DNA of 64,000 nucleotides from Capitulum mitella (Eukaryota > Arthropoda > Thecostraca > Pollicipedomorpha > Pollicipedidae). Made by a program: the position numbers and the translations under genes. Below, piece by piece: positions 24,505 to 36,100 of the stretch. The notes beneath the pieces were generated by a model. It was not told the origin of the DNA. It did not search any database and saw only the letters and a list, made by a program, of their open reading frames with translations. The DNA is taken from contig CP099840.1 in assembly GCA_030062745.1 (NCBI GenBank), positions 10,097,033 to 10,161,032 on the forward strand, in the 5' to 3' direction. The number at the start of each line of letters is the position of its first letter. The stretch's first letter is position 1.

Positions 24505-24800
24505 TCTTATTCCATTTTATTTTATTTTATTGTTTTTGGTTTTATGCATTTCCGCCGAATGATTGCTGGGGGGGATGCCAGGAGTCGAAAGCCCGTGATA
24601 AGCAAAGCTTGCTGCACAGACTCCGACCCCGACACCTGATCGAGCAATCCCAGGTAACGGCTGACTCTGTGGCGAAAATTTAACGAGCCGCCTAAGGTGC
24701 GACACGACCGTGTGGTAGTCAGCTCGACCCTTTAAGTAGATAAACGGGAAAGGTGAGCGGGATCTAGCCTGTCACTGCAGGAGAAGAGTCTGTCACCAGT
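24505..24800 (-). mobile_element. tRNA-related SINE, copy B
   Basis: On the minus strand it shows the same blocks as copy A in order (TTCTCCTGCAG, ACTTAAAGGG, GCTGACTACCAC, CGGAGTCTGTGCAGCAAGC) and ends in an A-rich tail of AATAAAAT type at 24505-24540. The tail supports retroposition. The tRNA-like head is more decayed than in copy A. Confidence 0.5.
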
Positions 24801-24809
24801 CAGGCAATG

Positions 24810-26190
24810 TGCCACATCTTCCTGGCATCTGTCCAACTGTTATAATGTGTATTTAGAGTGTGAAGGGCCCCGATGCTATCTGAATAGTCTGTGTTTTATG
24901 TGGTGCAGTTATGCGATCAGAGAGAAAACTGGTCTGGTTGGTAATGAAGACTCCCCGTTCCCAGACGAAAATGTATCATGAAAATCTGTTGCAATCTTAG
25001 CCGTGCACCGGTGTCCTTTGAAGGTCAGCTGAGGTCACTGACCCCATTGACCTTGGATTACCTTTTCATGGCATCATTCATGGCTTTTTCTGAGCACTGA
25101 TTCTGAATTTCAGATACATTGTTCACCTACCGAAGTCCACACATCGAAGATTCCATTGGCTCTGATTTTTTTTTGTCACGACGCCATCCCCTGAATGTCG
25201 GAATAGTTGCAAATGACATAGCAATATGGTGTAGAAGTAGACCGAAGTGATAATTGAGGTACGTGCCAAGAAAAATCAGAAAATAGACTTTTATCTAGAA
25301 CATGGAATGAACATAAATGACTCATTGCCTGCGAAATGGACGAGAAATTCGAAATCAGCGCTTAAAAAAAAAACATGCAAATGAACCATTGTCAAAATAG
25401 GCCATTCAAGGTCGACGGATGTCAGTGACCTCCATACGCCCCGTTTCACGACCAGGATTATCTCAGCAGTTGGCTTTAGAGCCTAAGAACGACCGACAGA
25501 ATCACTTTCGTGCAAATGTAAAGAACGGTTATGTCAAATTTGGATGGCAGGGATCAACTGGTGGAGGTGTGTCATGAGCTTTGTCCTTGGTCAAGCAATT
25601 TGAAACTAAGCTTATATATTGCAGGCACGCAGGACATCGTGCACACCAAATTGCAGAAAAGTCGGACAGCTTAGGGGCATGAAATGAATCATTGCTCGTC
25701 AAACAGCCTTAGCACATATTTTCCATGCGTTTCTTAACAACACTAAATTCAAGGTATCTAAAAAGGTTTGAAATGGAAAAGGAATGTTTTTTTTTGCCAC
25801 GCTTCTTGTTAATATTTAGGGACATATTGCGCGACATTTTCGCGAAGATCGCGGAGGGCAAGCATGGTTCAGACAAAAAAAAAATGTTCCATGTGACCTA
25901 GTCAGGCTAAAGGCCAGCCCAAGGACACCGACAAAAATGAGCATTTTAATGAGAGATGGAATATTTATCTTTCGAATGGCGTTAATTGCACCTTTCTGTG
26001 ACAGTCTGTCACCATGTTATGGGGGCATTTAAATCATATCTTGTGTGTAAAAATCGGCTACTTTTCGTGACCTTTAACTTTGACCTCAGAGGTCACCCAG
26101 AGCTAAAAATTTACGGCTGGCCATTTTCAACAGGTCCTAAGAGCATGCCAAATTTCATCAAAATCGAAAGGGGCCGGGTCATTGGATTGT
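24810..26190. other. no gene; diffuse AAGGTCA-rich repeat
   Basis: No exon seen. AGGTCA / TGACCT words recur (about 25020-25070, 25405-25430, 26065-26100), resembling stretches at 31550, 33900-34140 and 51890-52150. Probably an old dispersed repeat. Confidence 0.35.
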
Positions 26191-26199
26191 GTGCTCCAG

Positions 26200-29100
26200 T
26201 GATCCGGCGGGCGGTCGGGGTTGCTCGTGGAGCTCCCCTTCCGGCCAAAGGGGAGGAGCCAGACGAAGCGTGCCTCACCGAAGGGCACTGGCTTCTGTCA
26301 GTGTAGGGAAGCATCGCCTCCTCGGTCCCCAGCTTCTGCAGGAACGCCACTGTTGGTGTGGGGTGTGACGAACCACCGACTCCCAGCCAAGGAATTCCTC
26401 TGACCTGTATCGATCCTAGCATCCCCTGCCCACGCCGACCCTGGTTGTCCCATAACCAATCCTCTCGTTCACCTCACCTCTGGTAGCAAGCAGCCCAGTT
26501 TCCCCTGGCTGCTCAGGCCTAGCAAACCTGCCAGTCCGCCAGCTCTCGGTTTTATCGGAGTAGCCGCGCTCCCTCGGCCCGTCCTCCGGGGTTGACGGAG
26601 TCCTGGGGGTTGAGGCCCCTCGCCTCACGGTGTTAGTTGTGACGGGGGGTCAACACGCCTCTTTGGTCCTAATATCCCGGAGGGGCGGGCGGGTCCGCAT
26701 GGCCCCATGCGGACCAAGTGGCTGGTCACCTTGGGCCGTCGAGCCCGGCTTTGCTCGGGTTCGTTCGGCCCGGCCGGCCGGGGTCAAGGGGTGGGCGGCG
26801 CTGGAACCCGGTCAGGACGGGGAGGGGTCTTGCGGGTTCCACCTGGGCGGGCAGAAGGCGTCGCCTATCCTGTATAGCACCGGGGTAGCCCTGGCGTCCC
26901 GCGTCCCGTTTTTTGTAGGGCCGGGCGTCCTCCAGTTGGGTTCCGAGGTGGGTGGAGAGCCCTGGTGCCGAAATCATAAACATCATTTGTGGAAAACTCA
27001 AACCAAACCCAACGCTCTGACATCTCCCACCACTGCGAGGGGCGGACCAGTCGGACCAGTCGCCTCTCGTTCCTTTAGAGGCGTTTTTACAGTGGAATTG
27101 TAGAGGGCTAAGGGCGAATGCGACTGATCTCCAGACTGTCATCAGCAGGCGCTGTCCTGTAGCCGTAGCACTACAGGAGACAAAGCTTGCGGCCGAACAC
27201 CAATGCACTTTGAAGGGATATGCAATGTTTCGCAAGGATGTATTGACTGACAGCATTCTACACGGTGGTGTCCTTGCAGTTTGCCATAGCGTGCCAGCCA
27301 GGAAGTTAAGCCTGCGGTCTACGCTTCAGGCTGTGGCCGCACGCCGATGTCTTGGTCACCGTCACATCACGCTTTGTTCGTTGCACATTCCACTAGACAT
27401 CGCCTTTCCGTCGGTACGTCGAGACGTTTAATATCTGAGCTCCCTGCACCACTTCTGCTTTTAGGCGATTTTAACGCTCATCACACTCCATGGGGCTGTG
27501 ATAATACGAACACTTGTGGGCGACTGTGAGAATTTTGTCAACGATGTTTCAATATGTATTTTAAACACAGGAACTCGTACGCATTTTACACTGTCGTCCG
27601 GTCAGACGTCCGCGCTGGACCTAAGCTTATGCAGTCCCCAGCTGATTCAGAACCTCAAATGGTGTGTGGCAGATGACCGTATGGGGAGCGACCACTTGCC
27701 GGTATGGCTTCCATACGAAAGGAGCGGAGCGTTAGGTGTGAGACCGCAACGCTGGAATTTGAAAAAAGCAAACTGGGGTGAGTTCGAAGCTCGGCTCGAG
27801 GCATCGTTCCTAACCGACCCTGAGGGCGCGCCGACCTCTGTTGAGGATTTTATACACAGGCTTCCAGATTGTGCCAGCGGTTGTAACCCACGCTCTTCTG
27901 GCGCTCCCCGCTGCACCCCTGTCCCGTGGTGGACGGGGAAGTGTCGGGACGCCATCCGCGCTCGTAAACGAGCATTCCGTGCTTTTGACGTTAGGAGTAG
28001 CATGGAGAACCTGATAGCCTTCAAGAAGGCGAGAGCTTTAGCTCGGCGCACGATGAGGGAAGCGAAACGTGTTTCCTGGCGTGCGTACGTAAGCACGTTC
28101 AGCCGATTCACGCCAACTTCGCAGATCTGGGCGCGGATCAAGCGTATTTCTGGGCAGTTTTCATCCGTGCCGCTTCCTGTGCCACGTGTGGACGGCCAGA
28201 CTGTGATGCAGTCATTGGATGTGGCTAACGAGATTGCACAAGCGTTGTCACACCGTAGCGAAAGTGGTAACACGAACCCACAGTTTTTACAGGACAGAGC
28301 ACGATGTGAGCAAACAGTGATAGATTTTTCCACGAGTAAATCGCAGGCATACAATGAGCCATTCACTTTGATGGAGCTGGAATCGGCAATTGCCAAGCTT
28401 CGCAGTATGTCACAAGGCCCTGAAACCTTACGCAACGACATGCTCAGACATCTGCCGCCCTGCGTACTTCGCGTGCTGTTGGTGGTTTTTAACTCATTGT
28501 GGATAAGAGGTGAATTCCCAGCTGCTTGGCGAGAAGCTGTTGTAGTTCCACTTCTGAAACCGGGCAAAAGTGGATTAGATCCTCTTCACTACAAACCTAT
28601 TGCACTTACATCATCACTTTGTAAGCTGATGGAAAAGCTGGTGAACGTCCGATTGACTTAGTTTTTGGAACAGCACCACGTTTTTACGAACGTGCAGTGC
28701 GGTTTTAGATAGAACCGGAGCACAGTGGACCATCTTAAAGCTCTGGACATTATGATTCGTACGGGTTTCAAAGAGAGCAGACATAACGGCACAGTCTTCT
28801 TTGACTATGAAGGCGCCTATGACACCACTTCGCGTCATGGTATTCTTATAAAACTGTTTAGATATGGTATACGTGGTCGTATGGGCACTTTTCTTCGACA
28901 CTTTTTGGCTGACCGTTTCTTCCGTTTCCGTGTTGGGAACACGCTCTCCGAAATGTTCCCACAAATAAACGGTGTACCCCAAGGCGGTATGTTAAGTGCA
29001 GCGTTGTTCGCAGTTATGGTAAACGACATCGGTGATGTGCTCCCCCAGTCTGTTGGCCGTGCTCTTTTTGTTGACGATTTTGCCATTTGGACGAGTGCAG

Positions 29101-30860
29101 TAACAGCACCATCAATGGAACGGCATCTCCAGCTGGCTGTGGACCGCGTGGAGAGGTGGAGCACTGTGAATGGGTTCCGTTTTTCAAAAAATAAGACCGT
29201 AGCCATGCATTTTTGTCGTCGTCGGCGATGCGGCGAAACTCTCCGTTTGTATGGACAGTGCATTCCAACGGAGTCTGTGGCCAGATACCTTGGGGTATAC
29301 TTTGACCGCCGCCTTACGTAAAAGACATCTTTAAACGTTACGCGATCACTGTTTGAAGTCTTTGAACATATTCAAATGTATGTCACGCACATCATATGAT
29401 GCGGATAGAAGCACGCTAATGCTCTTATATCGTTCACTCGTCCGCTCCAAGCTGGACTATACATGTTTTGTGTATGACAGCGCGTGTGAATCCAGCAAGC
29501 GCATTCTAGACACCATCAATGACACCGCTCTCCGCATCATCACAGGGGCCTTCCGCACATCACCCACTGTTAGCCTTATGGCAGAGTCACACGAGCCTCC
29601 ACTGTCGACAAGGAGGAAAATGCTCGGCATGTGTTATGCCCTGAAGTTACAATTGCCGTTACACACGTCGTATGACGCAGTTTTCTCACGGTCCACAGTG
29701 AGCTTCCTCCGTGGTGGACCGCAGCAGCGTACTCCCCTTTCGGCTTCCGAATGCGAGCTCTGTTGCAGGAGAGCGAAATTCCTCTTTGAGGGGTGAAGCA
29801 AGTAAGCCATCTGTCTACTCCTCCCTGGCATTTGACTTCAATAGACACTTCGTTTACAGGAATTAGGAAGAATGAAGCCATGCCAAATATAATGAGATCC
29901 AGGGCACTGGAGCGCATGGCGTCATATGACGGATAGACACTGGCGTACACGGACGGATCTAAGACCGCCGGTGGTGTTGGTTGTGCGTTTGTGAGCGGTT
30001 CTGTCACCCGATCGTTTTCGTTGCCTGCACACGCGTCTGTTTTTACATCGGAATTGACAGCAATCACCAAGGCGTTATGTTTCATCGAAGTTGGTGACGA
30101 ATCACTACAACTGATTTTAACGGACTTCGTCAGCAGTCTTATTGCTCTTCGATCTGTTATCCATCATGTCCCCTTGTACAGGACATTTTACTACGTCTGA
30201 CACAACTGGATCCGACTGGAAAGAAAATCATCCTGTGCTGGATACCCAGTCACGTGGGAATTACGGGCAACGAGTTGGCCGATGCCGCTGCCAGGTGAGC
30301 AGCGCTGGCACCATGTACGCGTTCTCTGCCAATCCCTGCCAGAGACTTTTATCCGGCAACTAGGAACTTCCTTTACAAGTGGCAGCGCTCTTGAGATGAG
30401 ACAGATGGCAGTAAACTCAGAACGGTAAAACCCCAGCTTGGTTCATGGTTATCCTGCTCTCGCAAGGCGAGGCGAGAGGAAATAATACTGTGCAGACTGC
30501 GTCTCGGGCACACTTATGCGACCCATGACTATCTGTTGCGTGGGGCTGACAGACCTCTCTGCCATCGATGTGGTGCCTTGCTTACTGTCAAGCACGTGAT
30601 CCTACCGTGTCCACACTTGGCTGAAGAGCGTTCACTTCACTTTATACAGCACGCTTCGTCTCTGACGCTCTGCGATGTACTTGGAGACAACTCGCGCTTT
30701 CTTGAATCCAAGCAGCTCTTTTTGTTTCTTAAAGATGCTGATTTCGAGGCTGTTTATTCACCTCACTAGTTAGGTAAAGCAACCTCGTTATGGGCGCAAA
30801 ATGACCTTAGTAGTCGGCCCGCCCGAAAACACTAAACAACAATCGCCTATGCCTGCATTA
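26200..30860 (+). mobile_element. Degraded LINE, I/Nimb-like
   Basis: A GC-rich 5' region (about 26200-27000) precedes a long second ORF with, in order, an apurinic endonuclease, a reverse transcriptase, an RNase H and a C-terminal Cys/His motif. Endonuclease plus RNase H in this order points to the I group. No first ORF (gag-like, CCHC knuckles) was found, so it may be lost. The 3' end is about 30780-30860, with no clear A-tail. Confidence 0.8.
27091..30768 (+). pseudogene. LINE ORF2 polyprotein, broken
   Basis: It would nick target DNA and copy LINE RNA. The endonuclease opens QWNCRGLRANATDLQ (27091), with VAVALQETKL, LLLGDFNAHHTPWG (about 27458) and MGSDHLPVWLPY. The reverse transcriptase has FFDYEGAYDT (about 28798), NGVPQGGMLSAALF (about 28970) and the catalytic LFVDDFAIW (about 29065). 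RNase H shows AYTDGSKTAGGVG (about 29945), TSELTAITKAL and WIPSHVGITGNELADAAAR (about 30240), though the usual TDS is TDF. The C-terminus has PLCHRCGALLTVKHVILPCPH. Two in-frame stops sit between the fingers and palm of the RT, and there are several frame changes, so it is inactive. Confidence 0.85.
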
Positions 30861-30869
30861 CACCAACAT

Positions 30870-33090
30870 CGTAATACGGCATATACATCTTCAGTATGAA
30901 ATTGCTAACAAAAGCTGGAAGATGTAGGCTTTCTATGTTAATTCGGCTTTCAAAAAATACTACTCATTTTTCAAGCTCTGTGAACGTCATGGATTTTCCC
31001 GAAATTCTTGACGCATGGGCCGAAGAGAAGAATCTCATCGATAAACCTTTGATTCAAAACTGCAACACCCTTTTTGACTTTTCCTATAGTTATTCATGTG
31101 CATATGGCTCGGGATTTGGCCAAAGCTTGATTAACCTTATCAATGCTTACCTTGTCTTTAGTTTCAGAGCCCTGAAACGACTAGAACTGATCATAAGTGT
31201 GATGCTCCTGTTCACGTCTGTGTCGGGCCATTCACAAAGAGGTGCTTCTCGGTTTCTTGCATTGTCGGGCGGATGAGACCCGACCGTCCCCAACTCACTC
31301 GGACAAGCACTGCCCGTGCTTGTGCACAAAGCCGCACTCAAACAATAAGTACTCCGATGTGCAGTTATCCGATAAGGTTCTGGTTTCACCTTAAACTCAA
31401 GTCTGGTGCGATTTTATCATAGTGGTAAATCCCTGAAAGTCGTGACGGACTCATATAAAATCCCGTGTGCCAGAGATGTTGCCCAAGGGTGATTATTCCG
31501 TGGAGTGGCCACTTCACGAAAAACGTTTTCGAATCTAATGACCCGAGACCAAGGTCAAACCTTGACCTTGAACGGGTCGATACCCAATAAATGACCTTCG
31601 TACGAAGTTCTCAAGTGAATGGTTCCAGATGACTTGCAAAGTTGTGGTCATGCGAAAAACAGACCGGGAATGTTGCCCTGAGATCAGCGTCAAACCGTAA
31701 CCCAAGTGACACAAATCTTTACGCAAGTATCTTTATTTTCATGTGCACGGGCCGTGGAGGTCGTGATCAGGGTGAATGAAAAGAATCGGACATCGTGACC
31801 CAAAAGATCAGTTCCGACCATTTCAAGGTAAAGACCGTCATATAATCTTGGCACGAGGCCGTTCGTGTGAATGGGTCAAAACGTGATACTCCAGATTCTT
31901 GACCTGGGCAAAACACAATGCCGAAGATTCTGGCCTTTACCGACGTACCTCCCTTGCTTATGTGATCTTCGGCACTCAGGTTTTGTCTTGGCACGTAATG
32001 CGACGAGTCGCAAAAAAAACTGGTGAAGGCCAACGAAAAGCCCAATTTGAAGTCGAAACCCAGGTGGCACCGCCTGGCACCCAGAACAGTCGCCCAGAGC
32101 ATTTGACGCTGCACCTCTCGCAATTTCAGTTCACCGCCTCTCGTTGGCTTTACTTGTACAGAATCGTTTCTGCGCGAACAGTCTACATAGGGTCTCCCGG
32201 CAGGCGTCTTCAGGGTGTGCTATCGTCGAATCCGTGCATTCTGTTAATCGCATTTGCGGGCGCAGGTTTATCACCTTGCTTTGATGCGCTGCTTTCATTG
32301 TTTGATGTCATATGACTTATTATGCTGCATACGTTTTGCTTTACTTTCAGAATGACGTGGTATTTAATACCCACCGCATGGATGTTCCAGACTGTAAAAT
32401 TATCCGAAATGAAGGGGACTGCAAATCGGTACATGATATTTTAACATGAGGTCAAGGGCAAGCTGTGGCCTGAGTCGAAATTGCAACCCGAAACATTACT
32501 TTGTCTCGACGAGTTTTGAAGCCTTACCCGTTTGTCTCACGTTGTATGATTCAGCCCGCTTAATTTTTTGATCAATACACTGGTTAAATTGGTTTTGCAG
32601 CCTTGGGAACATGAATGGAGCGCCGTATATACTGCGTACGATTTTGTCCTTTTACTCATGAGCATTGCCAGAAGAATTTTAAAACGAATGACTACGATCT
32701 TCACTAGACTTTTGAAGCGCTCAGAAATTAAATGACCGTTTTCACTGTTAGGACTGTTAGTCTGCTACGCCAATGTTTTTCTTGTGAACAAATAGTCATT
32801 TTTATTTAACAAGCGGCTTACCTGATTATTCATGGAAGCACTAGCAAAGAACATGCACGAGACACCTTTATTTAAGTCAGCTCCAATTCTCTTGCGCAAT
32901 TTCACTGCGATCGTCGCATAATTGCGTTCATGCATTACAGTGCGTTATAAAGAAAAATAATAATTGCATCTGGCGTAATATTGCAACCGGAACATTTTCA
33001 TAAGACGAAATGTGTACGTTCGCGGCAGCGACCGCCTGCATGTACTTTGAACGTCAGTTACGTGGATTTGACACGTAACCTGTCCCTTGT
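30870..33090. other. Intergenic, upstream of the EGF gene
   Basis: No supported exon or recognised element. AAGGTCA-type words occur at about 31545-31570. TATAAAG at 32946 lies about 145 bp before the EGF gene's ATG. Confidence 0.4.
32946..32952 (+). promoter_or_regulatory. Candidate TATA box of the EGF gene
   Basis: TATAAAG, followed after 140 bp by the signal-peptide ATG. No initiator was confirmed. Confidence 0.3.
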
Positions 33091-33091
33091 C

Positions 33092-33147
33092 ATGGTCAGA
33101 AACAAAGATTACATCGCGCTATCGGTTTTGTTGTTGTGGATCTCCCG
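33092..33147 (+). CDS. EGF gene exon 1: signal peptide
   Basis: ATG 33092, [18 protein letters not shown] plus two bases (CG), donor CCCG|GTAAGT. A short basic start and a hydrophobic core form a signal peptide. Chosen as the start because phase 2 joins exon 2 exactly and no upstream exon is needed. Confidence 0.75.
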
Positions 33148-36100
33148 GTAAGTTGTCCTGTTTGTTTTTGCTTTTTTCTGTTGTGTGGCTTTTTATTGCT
33201 CTTAGATGCTTGATGCTATGAGTGTACAGCGTACGATATAAAAATCCTAGCATCTTTCAACAGTTCGCTGTCGCTTGTCAGCACTTTTCCAGATGAAATC
33301 TACGGTACCTGCTCATCATCAGCATGCGACTCGGATCGCATTTTGTCGGAAAACTACACCCGCCGCCGAGAGCTGCGCTGCCCAGTGGACACTCCGAATT
33401 GCGCTGTCAAATACCAAGGGAGGGCAGAATGTGTCGTAAGTTGGGCAAACTGCACGAAAAACCTTTGCGCTAATGCCGGTGCTAGCTTTGAATCGTTGCT
33501 GTTATCAGCATATGTTTATACACGCAGTCCATTGTCTGTTTAATGTCTGGGATGTTGCTGGGAGAATCACTTTCACACGCGCAGCAGAAGGGGTTTCGCC
33601 CTAACGCGCACTGAAAGAGAGCACTTTTGTGCCGCTCCTCCAATCTCAGAAACAGAAAGAGCCAGAGACACGAAATTTTAAGGATAGAGTAGGGTCATAA
33701 AGATTTACATGGTGTGCAGTTTTCATGACCCTAGGTCAGTATCTCCAAGATCAAATGAGGGAGAAAAGGTTAACTTTGGACACTGGGCCTGTACAGGTCG
33801 TTCCGTACGGCGTTTCGAACGGAACGGAAGAAGACGCGTGTTAAAACATTAAAACGTGAGATGCGATTTCTGTTCATTTGGTGTCTTGAGTGAACATTTC
33901 GGAGCAAGATCGTTCCAGGTCACTGGCCTTTGACGTCATTTTTCATTTTTGGGGATCAGATTTTAAGCGACACGGGATACTGATGTAGCTTGAGTGTAAA
34001 AATGGGCGCTAAATGCACCATTTTGCGTACTTTCAGTTAATATAGCCAGCATCGGCACATTTGGTCACTTTCAGCGTCCACTGACCTCCGCAAAGTCCAA
34101 TGAAATGAAGCGGGGTCATTGGCCTTGGATGAAGTTTTTGACCCGGAGGAAGTTCTATGTCAACTGTCTACACTTAATTTATTTCGTTAATATGAACCTA
34201 ATTACATGATATGATTGTTGTAAAACGGAAACATTATATCTATGCATTTATGCATGTATGTGTGTATGGTCTTGACCTTCACTGACCTTGGTTTTGCTCT
34301 TGGTACATCCATCCTCCTCAGTTATCCCCAAATGCTGTCCTTCGCAAAATTCCCATTTGTCCACGACAACCGTTATTTTTGCAATGTTTGTTTCACTTCA
34401 AATGCTTCAAATTTAAAAAAAAATTCCGGCCGGTTTTCGATTTCTTTACGCTAGTCGACGAACTATGGAGTTGTCATAAATGCCAACAAGCAGCAGCGGC
34501 CAGCTCCGATCCGTCCTCGATGTTTCCAAGAAAAACAGGTGGGGGAGCACAAAAGTGCCGGGTCTCTTTCAGTGCACGTGGTAACTGCGTGATTTGGATA
34601 TGAAGCGCGATAAATGTGGCGAGTAGTCAGTGACAAGCGCGATTTTTGTTCTTTTCCAAACGCATTTCATGGCTCACACGTTTGGCAACAAGACGCCCGT
34701 GCTCATGAGGCGTTGATTGTTAGGCACTGATAAGAGTTAATTTTCGTCATCCGTTTATGGCTGTTTCGCTGATAATGTAACCTTTTGCCATGCGCAGTCT
34801 GTTCTTGTGACAGGTTGTTTTCATTGCGCTTTTCTGTGTGCCACGTCGGTCCGCTCCCGGTAGTGGTCGGTCCGCGCAGTCGGGCGTGGCTTACTGACGT
34901 GCCGTCCTCTGTCAGATGCTGGACACAGAGGCGGCCTATAGGAACTCGACAGGCGCCGGTGTGGAGGCCTCCTCCCACCAGCAGTGCCGCTGCCTGCCGG
35001 CCTGGACCGGCGCCGCCTGTCAGCTGGCGCGGGACCCGTGTGAGCAGCGGGACCCTTGCGGCCCGGGCTGGCGGTGCCGCCGTCAGCCGGCGCTGCGAGT
35101 CGGTCTCAGCTGCGGCTGCCCGCTCCGGCCCGGCTGGACCGTTGTCTCCGGTGAGAGGACACGTCTCTCCCATCAAATATCACGTGGGTACAAAATCACT
35201 CCAGACGGAGAGAAGGGGAAAAATTGTTTGGTTGATAATCTACTCTTATATCCGTGTTTTTGTGTGTGCCTGTGCTAGGACATATTTCGAGTCTGCAGTG
35301 ACGTGACTACTGCCTTTACGGTGTCAGAATAGTTACAGCCATCTTGCGGACATCCGTCAAGGGCTGGAACTGAGGACGACAACTGGTACTGGCGGTTTCC
35401 TTTTACAGACCTGATACCGACCTGCACGAGATCGCTGCGGAGAGACAAGCGTTCCAGCTCTCTGGACATGTGTGTTCGAATGAAGATCTGCAAGAACGGC
35501 GGCACCTGCCTGCCAGACGGCAAAGCCTTCAAGTGCCAGTGCGCTCCTGGCTGGAGGGGGTTCATGTGCGGAACACGGGACACGGGGACAAGAACAAACG
35601 TTGCTTTTCAGAACTGCAAGAAATTCGACGTTTGCAAAAATGGTGGGACTTGCCTGCCGTCCGGAAGGTCCTTCAAGTGTCAGTGCGCTCCTCAGTGGAG
35701 AGGCTTTTCGTGCACTACACCTGCTGCCGGCTCAGTGACCCTCGCCACGACGTCGGCCAACCCTGCGGTTAAGAACTGTCAGTCGTTTCGATTGTGTAAG
35801 AACGGTGGGACGTGCCTGCCGGATGGAATTGCTTTTAAATGTCAGTGTGCCTCTGGATGGCGTGGGATGATGTGCAAGACGCGTGCTCTGACAAAAACAA
35901 AATCCCCTGCTACAGCTGCGCCTGTGGATGTTTACCTGAAGAGTTGTCAGGTAAACCACTCCTGCAGGAACGGAGGTACCTGTCTGTCCGCTAAAAACGG
36001 GTTCAGGTGTCAGTGCAGCCCTGGTTGGACAGGACTCTTGTGTCGATCAAAAGTGAAAACCCCGTCCGCTCCTCCTGTGGATGTTTACCTGAAGAGTTGT

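Noticed and set aside
27647-28567. 306-codon minus-strand frame
   Set aside because: Antisense to the LINE endonuclease/RT, which has clear catalytic motifs on the plus strand.
34916-35150. Decayed, cysteine-poor module
   Set aside because: The missing cysteines are supplied by exon 2, which joins it in phase 0.
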